DNA from: an uncultured Campylobacter sp.
GTDB lineage: Bacteria > Campylobacterota > Campylobacteria > Campylobacterales > Campylobacteraceae
Length of the DNA: 6,418 nucleotides
Reading direction: 5' to 3'
Assembly: GCF_938045225.1 (NCBI RefSeq)
Contig: NZ_CALINL010000196.1
Span: forward strand, 1 to 6,418
Shown piece by piece: positions 1 to 6,416 of the stretch. The position numbers and the translations under genes were made by a program. Position 1 is the first letter of the stretch, and the number at the start of each line of letters is the position of its first letter. Under the pieces are notes generated by a model. The model was not told the DNA's origin. It did no database searches and saw nothing but the letters and a program-made list of their open reading frames with translations.

Positions 1-476
1 TCCATCGCGTCTTTTCTAAGCGGATGAAGGCCGTCTGGCCAATCGTCCGCTAAAACTAGGCGGCGTTTATCAGGTAGGCCCTCGGCAACCAGGCCGAACA
101 TATCAAAGGCTTCTCTTTCGTACCACACGCAAGCAGGCACTAGCGGAGTAACGGACGGAAACGTCGGATCGACGCCTGGGATTAGCGTTTTAACGGTGAT
201 AAAGCACTTATCCTCAGCGGCAAAATCATCCGCCTCGGTCATCTTACTGCCCTCCATAGATATCGCGTAGTAAAGCGCGAAACAGCCGTTTATCGCCCTC
301 TCGTCGTTTGGTATCATCGTGCTTAAAAAGCCGCCGATATCGTAGTAAAGGGTCTTAACCGCAAGCGGAAGGTCGTTTCTATCGACTAAAACCGTAATTT
401 GGTCGTCGGCTTGGCGTGTTACTTCTAAAACCTTTACCTTTGTTTTTAAAATTTCTACAAATTTATCGCCTCTCAT
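1..476 (-). CDS. hyfG: Hydrogenase-4 large-subunit protein HyfG, N-terminal part (cut by window edge)
   Basis: This is the start of the HyfG/HycE subunit. In the family, an N-terminal NuoC-like (30 kDa complex I subunit) domain is followed by the NuoD-like [NiFe] catalytic large subunit. Only 158 codons plus two bases are present, and no stop occurs before the edge, so the gene continues to the left. The translation begins MRGDKFVEILKTKVKVLEV. It carries the family signature near residues 118-130 (WYEREAFDMFGL) and a second block near 144-156 (DDWPDGLHPLRKD), both typical of the NuoC-like domain. The Cys motifs that bind Ni-Fe lie in the missing part, so activity cannot be judged. The ATG at 476 follows the hyfF stop by two bases, with GGGAG seven bases upstream. 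No good alternative start is seen: the next Met is residue 54, inside the domain. Family assignment is firm; Hyf rather than Hyc rests on the adjacent hyfE and hyfF. Confidence 0.93.
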   Translation of the reverse strand, partial: MRGDKFVEILKTKVKVLEVTRQADDQITVLVDRNDLPLAVKTLYYDIGGFLSTMIPNDERAINGCFALYYAISMEGSKMTEADDFAAEDKCFITVKTLIPGVDPTFPSVTPLVPACVWYEREAFDMFGLVAEGLPDKRRLVLADDWPDGLHPLRKDAM

Positions 477-478
477 CT

Positions 479-1954
479 TCAAACTCCCATCATTATTTTG
501 ACGCCCTCATTGACTAGAGCGTAAAAGTTTTCTACGTGCCAAACGCCAAATATTATGATTAGCGCGCAAAGCAAGATAAGCGGTAAATTTTCTACTATGC
601 TCATCTCTTTATTGTGAACGACCGCAGCTTTAGGCTCGCCAAAACTTGCCATGTTAAAGTGTGAGAAGTCCGCGATAAAGATGATCGCAAGAGCTATCGC
701 AAATAGCGCAACGCTAAAATATTGACCGCTGTTTATAGCGCCGACGAATACGTTATATTCGCTGACGAATATCGCAAACGCAGGGACGCCTACTAGCGAA
801 CAAACCGCAGCGCCGAACATCATAGTGGTTATCGGTGCAATCTTTACCATACCGCCCATTTTAGTCATATCTTTGTGACCGTAAATTCTAGCGATGTTGC
901 CCGTTGAGCAAAACGCAAGAGCTTTTGTAAAGCTGTGAGCTAGGCAGTGGAAAATCGCCGCAAATAGCCCGAAAGGTCCGCCAACACCCAATGCAAAGGC
1001 AATAACGCCCATATGCACGATAGAGTGGTAGGCAAACATTCTTTTTACGTCGTGTTGTCTAATCAGGAATATACCGCCGACGAACAACGTAATAAGGCCT
1101 GAGATTACCATCACGCTTTGAACGAACTCCATACCAGTAGCTTGAGCCGCGATAGCGTAATATCTAAATAAAGCTAGCATCGCGCACTTTAGCAAAACGC
1201 CTGAAAGTAGAGCCGAAATCGGCGCAGGGCCTTGAGCGTGAACGTCCGGAAGCCACGTATGCGTAGGAGCAAGACCTGCTTTCGTACCAAAACCGATGAG
1301 CGCAAAGACGAATATTAGCTTAGCAACGTCAGGGCTCAAATTTTTAGCGTTTGCCATTATACCGGTCCACAGCATCGCGGTTTCGCCGTCTTTTATCTCT
1401 GCAAAGGTCGCAGAGTAAAGAAGCACGGTCGCATAAAGCGCGAACGCTAGGCCGATAGAGCAAAGGACTATGTATTTATAGCCGCTCTCGGTTGATTTTT
1501 GGTCTTTTAAGATCGCGACTAGGAACACTGATGAAAGCGTAGTAGCCTCGATCGCAGCCCACATAAAGGCGACGTTGTTACAGATGACGCTTAGAGTCAT
1601 CGTAAATATAAATACGTGGCTAAGCGCATAGTATTTTCTAAGCGCGTCCAAATTTATATGGCCCTCTTCGAGCTCCCATTTCATATAGTGAGTCGCGTAC
1701 AAATTTACCAAAAATCCAGTAACCGCGATAAGCACCAAAAACACGCAGCCAAGGCTATCTAGAAATAAAAATTTATCGTGCGCGTAAAAAGTACCGCTCG
1801 ATAAAACCTTGCTTACGTTAAATAGCAACGCCAAAGACGTAACCGCGCTAACCGCAACGTGAAGCAAACTCAAAGTCGCGTAATTTTTCGGAGAGAAAAA
1901 TAGCAATATCGCTCCAAGAAGCGGTAAAATTAATATCAAAGTTAAACTATCCAT
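479..1954 (-). CDS. hyfF: Hydrogenase-4 membrane subunit HyfF (antiporter/NuoM-N-like)
   Basis: The 491-residue polytopic membrane protein belongs to the proton-conducting antiporter family (NuoL/M/N, MrpA/D, HyfB/D/F), with about 14 hydrophobic segments along its whole length. Residues matching the family's ion path are visible: E136 in the WAAIEATTL helix; K225 in GFGTKAGLAP, followed by H232 and H239; K256 in SGVLLKCAM; H310 and H314 in the FAYHSIVHMG stretch; H336 and H340 in FHCLAHSFTKAL; and E399 in FVSEY. In the complex it would move protons or Na+ in step with electron flow to the NiFe site. It sits between hyfE and hyfG, the place of hyfF in E. coli. It is shorter than E. coli HyfF (about 526 residues) and near HyfD (about 479). 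Since no separate hyfD exists here, the HyfF name is partly positional. The start is supported by GGGG six bases upstream and by a gap of only two bases after the hyfE stop. Confidence 0.92.
   Translation of the reverse strand: MDSLTLILILPLLGAILLFFSPKNYATLSLLHVAVSAVTSLALLFNVSKVLSSGTFYAHDKFLFLDSLGCVFLVLIAVTGFLVNLYATHYMKWELEEGHINLDALRKYYALSHVFIFTMTLSVICNNVAFMWAAIEATTLSSVFLVAILKDQKSTESGYKYIVLCSIGLAFALYATVLLYSATFAEIKDGETAMLWTGIMANAKNLSPDVAKLIFVFALIGFGTKAGLAPTHTWLPDVHAQGPAPISALLSGVLLKCAMLALFRYYAIAAQATGMEFVQSVMVISGLITLFVGGIFLIRQHDVKRMFAYHSIVHMGVIAFALGVGGPFGLFAAIFHCLAHSFTKALAFCSTGNIARIYGHKDMTKMGGMVKIAPITTMMFGAAVCSLVGVPAFAIFVSEYNVFVGAINSGQYFSVALFAIALAIIFIADFSHFNMASFGEPKAAVVHNKEMSIVENLPLILLCALIIIFGVWHVENFYALVNEGVKIMMGV
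484..488 (-). promoter_or_regulatory. Ribosome binding site of hyfG
   Basis: Minus-strand GGGAG lies seven bases before the hyfG ATG at 476, within the last codons of hyfF. It breaks the G-tract/six-base pattern of the preceding genes slightly. Confidence 0.5.
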
Positions 1955-1956
1955 CT

Positions 1957-2613
1957 CTATCCCCTTAAATTCGTAGCCTTAGACGTGTCAAGGCTGCCGT
2001 ATGCTTTATAAAATCTGATAGCTAAAACGCTCATGATGATAACGGCGAAAATCGCGTCCGTTAAGATACCAAGCTCAACAAGCTCGTTTGAGTTGTAAGC
2101 CATGAGCGCTAGGCTTAGATGTATGCCGTTTTCAAAAAGGCAGTAGGCTAAAATTTGCTTGATAAAAGAGTTTCTAAGCATAAAGCCAAAAACCCCCATC
2201 ATAAACACGCAAACCGCCGCTAGTAGCATTATTTTCTCTTGAATTAGCGAAAATTGAAGGAATATCGGGTTGATACTCATCGCTAAAGCTAGAGAAAATC
2301 CCATCGCTATAACAGGGCTCACGAAAAAGCCGCCCACCGGCTCATCCTCGCTAACGACGTTAAGCTTTTTAATCAACCAAAGCAAGATCGCCGGCACGAA
2401 TAAAACCTTCGTAAAAAACGCCACTACCGCCCACATGGACAGCTGCGACGCGTTAAATTTAGACGCCAACATAGCAAATATACCGACTAAAAGTAATGTC
2501 TCGATCGCGTAAACGATGACGGATAGTTTTAGGCTGCGTAGCCCAAATACCGCCAAAGACGTTACTATCATGCCGATAGCTAATGCGTCTAACATAGTCA
2601 TATCTGCATTCAT
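1957..2613 (-). CDS. hyfE: Hydrogenase-4 membrane subunit HyfE (NuoK-like C-terminal part)
   Basis: HyfE is a small membrane subunit that separates hydrogenase-4 from hydrogenase-3, which has no counterpart. At 218 residues it is close to the E. coli length (about 216). About seven hydrophobic segments are visible, near residues 8-26, 31-50, 58-80, 95-114, 126-146, 150-171 and 179-200. The second half resembles NuoK/MrpC, with E161 in the AYCLFENGIHLSL helix where NuoK has a buried Glu. E38 in the second segment and K69 in the third are further buried charges, and ELGILTDAIFAVIIM near 180-194 is typical of the family. It probably links the antiporter-like subunits to the HyfC anchor. The ATG at 2613 is one base after the hyfC stop, with GGGGG six bases upstream. 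Met5 and Met7 are possible alternative starts, but the ribosome site fits Met1. The reading frame is intact. Confidence 0.93.
   Translation of the reverse strand: MNADMTMLDALAIGMIVTSLAVFGLRSLKLSVIVYAIETLLLVGIFAMLASKFNASQLSMWAVVAFFTKVLFVPAILLWLIKKLNVVSEDEPVGGFFVSPVIAMGFSLALAMSINPIFLQFSLIQEKIMLLAAVCVFMMGVFGFMLRNSFIKQILAYCLFENGIHLSLALMAYNSNELVELGILTDAIFAVIIMSVLAIRFYKAYGSLDTSKATNLRG
1961..1964 (-). promoter_or_regulatory. G-tract ribosome binding site of hyfF
   Basis: Minus-strand TTAAGGGG followed by ATAGAG and the hyfF ATG. The TAG within the spacer is the hyfE stop. It has the same six-base spacing and GAGATG ending as the three upstream genes, with G4 instead of G5. Confidence 0.65.
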
Positions 2614-2614
2614 C

Positions 2615-3544
2615 TCACACCCCCACGACGTAAAGCGTCAAAGCCACGAAAGATATGGCTAGAGCGGCTACCGCGTTTTTACGCAAGGACGAAGTCATCT
2701 TAAATCTCGGTCCGAAGTTGTCTATAAACACGGCTGCTACGTAAAACACTCCCGTTTTTAAAACGAAAATTATCACCGCTAAAAACGGATTGCTAAAATT
2801 CCACGGTTCGAAAATCGAAAGGAAAAGTCCTATCATCGCAAATTGTTTTAAGATAAGCGCCGCTTGAACTAAGCCAAGATCGCTACCTGCATATTCGCCT
2901 AGTAAGCCTTCTTGCAACTCTTGCTCGGCTTCTGCGAGGTCAAAAGGCTTTCTGCCGGTTTCAACGTATATGCACCACAAAAACGCGATCGAAGCAACCG
3001 CAAAGCTTGGGATCTGATATCCGATTTGACCGCTTTTTACCATTGATTGTATCTCGACCAAATTTGACGTTCCGGCCGCTAGCATAACGACGATTAGGCA
3101 CATTATCATAACAGGCTCGACATAAACGGCTAGCATTTGTTCGCGTCCGCCGCCGGTAGCCGCAAACGGGTTACCGCTATCTAAAGATGCGGCGCCAAAT
3201 ACGAATCTCAAAAGCGCGCCTAGATAAAGAATCACGAAAATATCGGAGTAAGCTCCGAAAATCGTGCTCTTGCTATAAGTAATAGGAATAGCCGCTAGTA
3301 TCGCCGCCGAAGTGGCAAATAGGAAAAACGGCGCCCATCTAAATACCCAGTGAGAGCACTCAGGCACGGTTCTGCCGCGTCTAAATAGCTTTATGATGTC
3401 GCGATACGTCTGGAAAAAATCGCTGCCTTGTTTTGATTGTAGTTTGGCTCTTAGTTTCCTGGCCATACCGTCAAATAGCGGCGCAACCAAGACGATGACG
3501 ACTACTTGAAATATCATCAAAAGTATAGTCTGTAAAATTTCCAT
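2615..3544 (-). CDS. hyfC: Hydrogenase-4 membrane anchor subunit HyfC (NuoH/HycD-like)
   Basis: This 309-residue protein is the NuoH/HycD/EchB-type subunit that ties the peripheral [NiFe] module to the membrane arm. Eight hydrophobic segments fit NuoH topology: about 5-25, 68-88, 101-118, 136-157, 177-195, 224-245, 252-273 and 289-308. Hallmark loops are visible. The first is a cytoplasmic loop from K34 (KLQSKQGSDFFQ, then YRDIIKLF). The second is NPFAATGGGRE near 125-135. The third is ETGRKPFDLAEAEQEL at 195-210 followed by EGLLGEYAG at 212-220, the acidic loop that in complex I lies under the quinone/proton coupling site. Length matches E. coli HycD (about 307) and HyfC (about 315-322). The start lies 10 bases after the hyfB stop, with GGGGG six bases upstream of the ATG. 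No damage is seen. In E. coli hyfD follows hyfC; here hyfE follows after one base. Confidence 0.95.
   Translation of the reverse strand: MEILQTILLMIFQVVVIVLVAPLFDGMARKLRAKLQSKQGSDFFQTYRDIIKLFRRGRTVPECSHWVFRWAPFFLFATSAAILAAIPITYSKSTIFGAYSDIFVILYLGALLRFVFGAASLDSGNPFAATGGGREQMLAVYVEPVMIMCLIVVMLAAGTSNLVEIQSMVKSGQIGYQIPSFAVASIAFLWCIYVETGRKPFDLAEAEQELQEGLLGEYAGSDLGLVQAALILKQFAMIGLFLSIFEPWNFSNPFLAVIIFVLKTGVFYVAAVFIDNFGPRFKMTSSLRKNAVAALAISFVALTLYVVGV
2620..2624 (-). promoter_or_regulatory. G-tract ribosome binding site of hyfE
   Basis: Minus-strand GGGGG followed by TGTGAG and the hyfE ATG. The tract lies in the last sense codons of hyfC, and the TGA within TGTGAG is the hyfC stop. Confidence 0.65.
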
Positions 3545-3550
3545 CTCACG

Positions 3551-3555
3551 CCCCC
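3551..3555 (-). promoter_or_regulatory. G-tract ribosome binding site of hyfC
   Basis: Minus-strand TAGGGGG, in which the first G ends the hyfB TAG stop, is followed by CGTGAG and then the hyfC ATG. Spacing and flanks match those before hyfB and hyfE. Confidence 0.65.
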
Positions 3556-5522
3556 TATATCAAAAAGTAGCTAACCGCTAGTATCGCGCAAAGATATACG
3601 AGGATATATAGCGCGTAAACGTTGGTGTAGCCGCTTTGCATTATGCCTATTTTTTCAGCGACCTTTTCGGTAAATTTAATCACCGGCTCGTAAAATAACC
3701 CCCACCAGATATCTTTTGGATGGTTGTGATACTCGACCGGGTTAAAATAGCCTTTAGTCACGACTTTTCTCTCGCCTTTAAACAGCCAGTTCATTATGCG
3801 CCTTAGATCGCCCGTAAAAGGACCGCCCGTCATTTGCATGCGAGAGCTGTACTTAAATCCGCAAGCCCAAGGATCGGTCTCGCGAGGTTTCTCGCGGTTT
3901 GCTTTCATCACGGCTAAGATTGCAAAAGGCAAAACCATAGTAGAACACAAGATGATGGCTATAAGCGGAGTGGAAACCACGCTGCCTAAATTTGAGGTCA
4001 AATTTATACCGTGGCTAGCTACGTAACCGCCTGCGCCGCCTATGGAATTTACGGCTGTTTGGATGTAGCCGACGACTACGTTAGCTCCTATGCCAAAGCC
4101 TATACAGCCGATCATTAGCACGATCATGCCAAGCACCATAAATATCGGGCTTTCTTTTGCATTTTCCCAAATTTTCTGATCTCTTGGAGTTCCCGCAAAG
4201 ATTACTGCGTAAAGCTTAAGGTGCATGCCGACTAACACGCCCGTAAGCGCTAGCGCGACGACTGAAAGCGTAAAAGCGTATCTAGTAAAGATGCCCTGCT
4301 CTAGCGCGCCTTGAAGCATACCTTGATAGGTAAACCACTCTGATACGAAGCCGTTAACAGGAGGAAGCGCAGCGATACCCATGATGCCGATAAACATGCC
4401 AACAGACGTCCAAGGCATCTTTTTAGCTAGGCCGCCTAGCACGTCCATATCGCGGGTGTGCGTAGCGTGCAGAACAGAACCCGCGCAAAGGAACAATAGT
4501 CCTTTAAAGATCGCGTGGTTAACCACGTGGTAGCATCCTGCTAAAAATCCGATCGCGGCAAGAGTGTTATTTCCCGCAGCTAGTCCGTACAAACCAGTAC
4601 CAAGACCAAGCAAGATGATGCCGATATTTTCAACTGAGTGATAGGCAAGAAGCGCTTTGTAGTCGTGCTGACAAAGAGCGTAAAGAACGCCAAACAAAGA
4701 GCTAGCAGCACCCAGGATCAAAACCGCTAGACCAAAATATATGCTTAGCGGCAAGAAAAGCGTAAATTTGACTAGAGTAAATAGCGCAACCTTTATCATA
4801 ACGCCGCTCATTAGAGCAGAGACGTTTGAAGGAGCGGCCGGGTGAGCCATCGGTAGCCATACGTGGAAAGGCCACATACCCGCTTTACTACCAAATCCTA
4901 CTAAGAATAATATAAACACCACGACGCTAACCGCAGCAGGCATATTTAAGCGAGCAAAATCGCTAAACTCCATGCTGCCCGCATAGTGAGCCATTATTAG
5001 CAGTCCGCACGTGATACAAAATGCGCCGACCTGAGCGATACCAAGATACACCATCACCGCTTTTAGCGTGCCTTTGCCGTCGTTTACGAGGATGAGGAAA
5101 GACGAAATAAGCGTCATAAGCTCCCACAAAACGATGAAGCAAAATACGTTATTTGCGCTGATAACTAGAAGCATCGAAAGGATGAAAAGGTTAAACAAAC
5201 AGGCAAAAACGCCGACGTTTGCTTTTTTGATGTATTCCTCCGCGTAGCTCATACCGTAGACGCTGCTGGCAAAGCCGATAAAGACGACTACGAAGCTAAA
5301 GAAATTTCCAAGCGGAGTTAGCTCAAATTTAGGCGCATATAGAAAATCTCCGCCTAAAGCGAAGCCTTGGGTCACGCCCATATTAGTCACGAAGTAGCAA
5401 AGCGCGTAAAAACAGCTGATCGCGCTTAATCCAAAGCCGATTTTGACGGCTGATTTTTGCGCGCCGTAGAGCAGGATGCTAACGGCGGCGCTAACTAAGA
5501 AAAGTAGATAAACGCCTACCAT
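3555..5522 (-). CDS. hyfB: Hydrogenase-4 membrane subunit HyfB (antiporter/NuoL-M-like)
   Basis: HyfB is the larger antiporter-like subunit, 655 residues against about 672 for E. coli HyfB and 608 for HycC. The core has about 14 transmembrane segments. Visible ion-path residues are E134 in VLWELMTLIS, K213 in GFGSKAGMWPFH, H220 and H227, K244 in SGVMIKVALF, H295 with E298 in AYHSVENIG, H332 and H336 in YHVVNHAIFK, K340, and E395 in FVSEW. Beyond about residue 540 is the HyfB/HycC-specific C-terminal part. It has TDPWACGF at 549-556, RMQMTGGPF near 561-569, a lateral-helix-like stretch rich in Lys and aromatic residues, and a last hydrophobic segment at 634-655. The gene starts inside the end of hyfA: ATGGTAG holds both the start codon and the hyfA stop. 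The GGGGG site six bases upstream supports this ATG. Such overlap suggests translational coupling. The frame is intact. Confidence 0.95.
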   Translation of the reverse strand: MVGVYLLFLVSAAVSILLYGAQKSAVKIGFGLSAISCFYALCYFVTNMGVTQGFALGGDFLYAPKFELTPLGNFFSFVVVFIGFASSVYGMSYAEEYIKKANVGVFACLFNLFILSMLLVISANNVFCFIVLWELMTLISSFLILVNDGKGTLKAVMVYLGIAQVGAFCITCGLLIMAHYAGSMEFSDFARLNMPAAVSVVVFILFLVGFGSKAGMWPFHVWLPMAHPAAPSNVSALMSGVMIKVALFTLVKFTLFLPLSIYFGLAVLILGAASSLFGVLYALCQHDYKALLAYHSVENIGIILLGLGTGLYGLAAGNNTLAAIGFLAGCYHVVNHAIFKGLLFLCAGSVLHATHTRDMDVLGGLAKKMPWTSVGMFIGIMGIAALPPVNGFVSEWFTYQGMLQGALEQGIFTRYAFTLSVVALALTGVLVGMHLKLYAVIFAGTPRDQKIWENAKESPIFMVLGMIVLMIGCIGFGIGANVVVGYIQTAVNSIGGAGGYVASHGINLTSNLGSVVSTPLIAIILCSTMVLPFAILAVMKANREKPRETDPWACGFKYSSRMQMTGGPFTGDLRRIMNWLFKGERKVVTKGYFNPVEYHNHPKDIWWGLFYEPVIKFTEKVAEKIGIMQSGYTNVYALYILVYLCAILAVSYFLI

Positions 5523-6262
5523 CTCGCACCCCCTTGTGCGCCGCTATTTTCGTCCTTCATAGCGCGCGAATTTGACGCCGCTTGCTCTCTTGCTTGCTCG
5601 CTAGGAGTCTTGTCAAGCTCGTTGATAACGATAACGTCAGCCTCGCCATCCACGTCCTGAGCGTCGATATCGGCTAAAACGTGAGGCTCTTTTAAATTTC
5701 CGCTTCCGCGTAAAATTTTATTTACGAAATCCTGCGCCGCCTCCTGCTCGATCCTGTTGCCAAGCTTATGTTGGCTGTGCAAAGGATCGACCATGATTAT
5801 CGCGCTGGTCGGACAAACCTCGACGCATGCAGGGCCGTTTTCGCGCCCGAAACACATATCGCATTTGATTGCGGTATTTTTCGCGCCCGCCTGGCTCTCG
5901 ATCTCGAGGTAGTACTTCGGCTCTACCGCGTAGTTAACGGACGGCATGAGCTCCGCGCTCGAGCTTATCGCACCGTAAGGGCAAGCGATCGTGCAGAGTT
6001 TGCAGCCTATACAAATCTCTTCGTGAAGCTCGATGCAGTTATCGTCAAACCTGAGTGCCCCGGTAGGACATACGTTCGCGCAAGGACCGTCATCGCACTG
6101 GCGACACTGCGTCGGCATGACGCCTTTTGCTTGACGGAGCACTGTTAGTCTAGCTTTTGAAAGCTTACCGCGCTCGTAAGCGCTACGAAAACAGGCCGCC
6201 ATGCAAGTAGCGCAACCGATACAACGTTTGTAATCGGCGATCACAAATTTATGTTGTTTCAT
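5516..6262 (-). CDS. hyfA: Hydrogenase-4 electron-transfer subunit HyfA (four [4Fe-4S] clusters)
   Basis: This 248-residue HyfA/HycB/HydN-like ferredoxin subunit is the first gene of the operon. Four cysteine groups are complete: C14, C17, C20, C24 (CIGCATCMAAC); C53, C56, C61, C65 (CRQCDDGPCANVC); C84, C87, C90, C94 (CIGCKLCTIAC); and C134, C137, C146, C150 (CDMCFGRENGPACVEVC). Each fits one [4Fe-4S] cluster, with the mixed Cys pairing known for this fold. It has no signal peptide, so it should act on the cytoplasmic side, passing electrons from a formate dehydrogenase or another donor to HyfH/HyfG. The E. coli homologues are about 203-205 residues. The extra length is an acidic, polar, low-complexity tail from about residue 186 to the end, with no cysteine. 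The start at 6262 is supported by AAGGAG five bases upstream; the next Met is residue 21, inside the first cluster motif. The last 7 bases overlap hyfB. An HydN- or HycB-like name is possible, but the operon favours HyfA. Confidence 0.92.
   Translation of the reverse strand: MKQHKFVIADYKRCIGCATCMAACFRSAYERGKLSKARLTVLRQAKGVMPTQCRQCDDGPCANVCPTGALRFDDNCIELHEEICIGCKLCTIACPYGAISSSAELMPSVNYAVEPKYYLEIESQAGAKNTAIKCDMCFGRENGPACVEVCPTSAIIMVDPLHSQHKLGNRIEQEAAQDFVNKILRGSGNLKEPHVLADIDAQDVDGEADVIVINELDKTPSEQAREQAASNSRAMKDENSGAQGGARW
5529..5533 (-). promoter_or_regulatory. G-tract ribosome binding site of hyfB
   Basis: Minus-strand AAGGGGGTG precedes the hyfB ATG, with six bases (TGCGAG) between the G5 tract and the ATG. 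It lies inside the last codons of hyfA. It pairs imperfectly with the usual anti-Shine-Dalgarno but fixes the hyfB start within the overlap. Confidence 0.65.
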
Positions 6263-6267
6263 AAATT

Positions 6268-6273
6268 CTCCTT
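6268..6273 (-). promoter_or_regulatory. Ribosome binding site of hyfA
   Basis: Minus-strand AAGGAG lies five bases before the ATG at 6262, inside AAAGGAGAA. It is the only site in the operon with a canonical AAGGAG core, and it fixes the hyfA start. Confidence 0.85.
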
Positions 6274-6317
6274 TCTACTTGTTTTACGATTCTTGATTTC
6301 TCTTAAATCTTGAGCTA

Positions 6318-6323
6318 ATTGTA
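6318..6323 (-). promoter_or_regulatory. Candidate -10 box of the hyf operon
   Basis: Minus-strand TACAAT differs from TATAAT at one position and would place the transcript start near 6311, giving a leader of about 49 bases before hyfA. At the usual 17-base spacing the -35 region reads CGGAAA, a poor match, so the promoter would need an activator or rely on the weak -35 usage common in Campylobacter. The region is AT-rich and offers other -10-like words, so this choice is tentative. Confidence 0.4.
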
Positions 6324-6344
6324 TTACTTTTAGAAATTTATTTC

Positions 6345-6360
6345 CGTCATTTGCCTGACG
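6345..6360. promoter_or_regulatory. Perfect inverted repeat CGTCA-N6-TGACG, candidate operator
   Basis: Two perfect 5-base arms are separated by six bases, the same 5-6-5 layout as CRP-family sites such as TGTGA-N6-TCACA. Its centre (6352.5) is 41.5 bases upstream of the start point predicted from the -10 box at 6318-6323, which is the class II activator position. The arms match neither the FNR (TTGAT-N4-ATCAA) nor the CRP consensus, so the binding protein is unknown. As a hairpin it would be short, and the following T-runs on the plus strand are interrupted, so a terminator is less likely. Confidence 0.45.
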
Positions 6361-6407
6361 AATTTTGTATTTTTTAGATTAATTTTTATAAATTATTTAT
6401 ACATAAG

Positions 6408-6416
6408 AAGAGGTGA
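6408..6416 (+). promoter_or_regulatory. Possible ribosome binding site of a divergent gene beyond the right edge
   Basis: Plus-strand AAGAGGTGA is two bases from the end of the window, which closes with GAGA. If the next bases were TG, the context would be GGTGAGATG, like the starts of hyfC and hyfE. A TATAAA word at 6387-6392 could belong to its promoter, but spacing to a start at the edge would be tight. The start codon itself is not in the window. Confidence 0.3.

Noticed and set aside
2270..2512. Open frame of 80 codons on the plus strand
   Set aside because: It is antisense to hyfE, an intact family member of normal length; no ribosome site or domain is seen.
3796..4026. Open frame of 76 codons on the plus strand
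   Set aside because: It is antisense to the conserved C-terminal part of hyfB; no independent coding evidence.
4514..4527. Perfect 14-base palindrome CGTGGTTAACCACG
   Set aside because: It lies in hyfB and encodes the conserved HVVNH stretch (codons CAC GTG GTT AAC CAC), whose codons happen to be self-complementary. Protein constraint explains it without a regulatory role.
1961..5533. G-tracts near start codons as phase-variable switches
   Set aside because: Campylobacter phase variation uses longer homopolymers, usually eight or more Gs. These are four or five and sit in gene junctions, so slippage is unlikely to matter.
5768..6148. Open frame of 126 codons on the plus strand
   Set aside because: It lies wholly inside hyfA, whose four cysteine cluster motifs are unmistakable. 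Its translation is Arg/Ala-rich with no recognisable domain, and no ribosome site was seen, so it is a shadow of the opposite strand.
6291..6313. Two TCTTGA copies and a short GATTT-N5-AAATC inverted repeat in the hyfA leader
   Set aside because: Arms of five A/T-rich bases and a six-base direct repeat are expected by chance in such AT-rich DNA. No FNR-type TTGAT-N4-ATCAA site is formed.
6345..6376. Inverted repeat followed by T-runs as an intrinsic terminator on the plus strand
   Set aside because: The stem is only five pairs, the T-runs are interrupted and begin several bases later, and no plus-strand gene ends before it.
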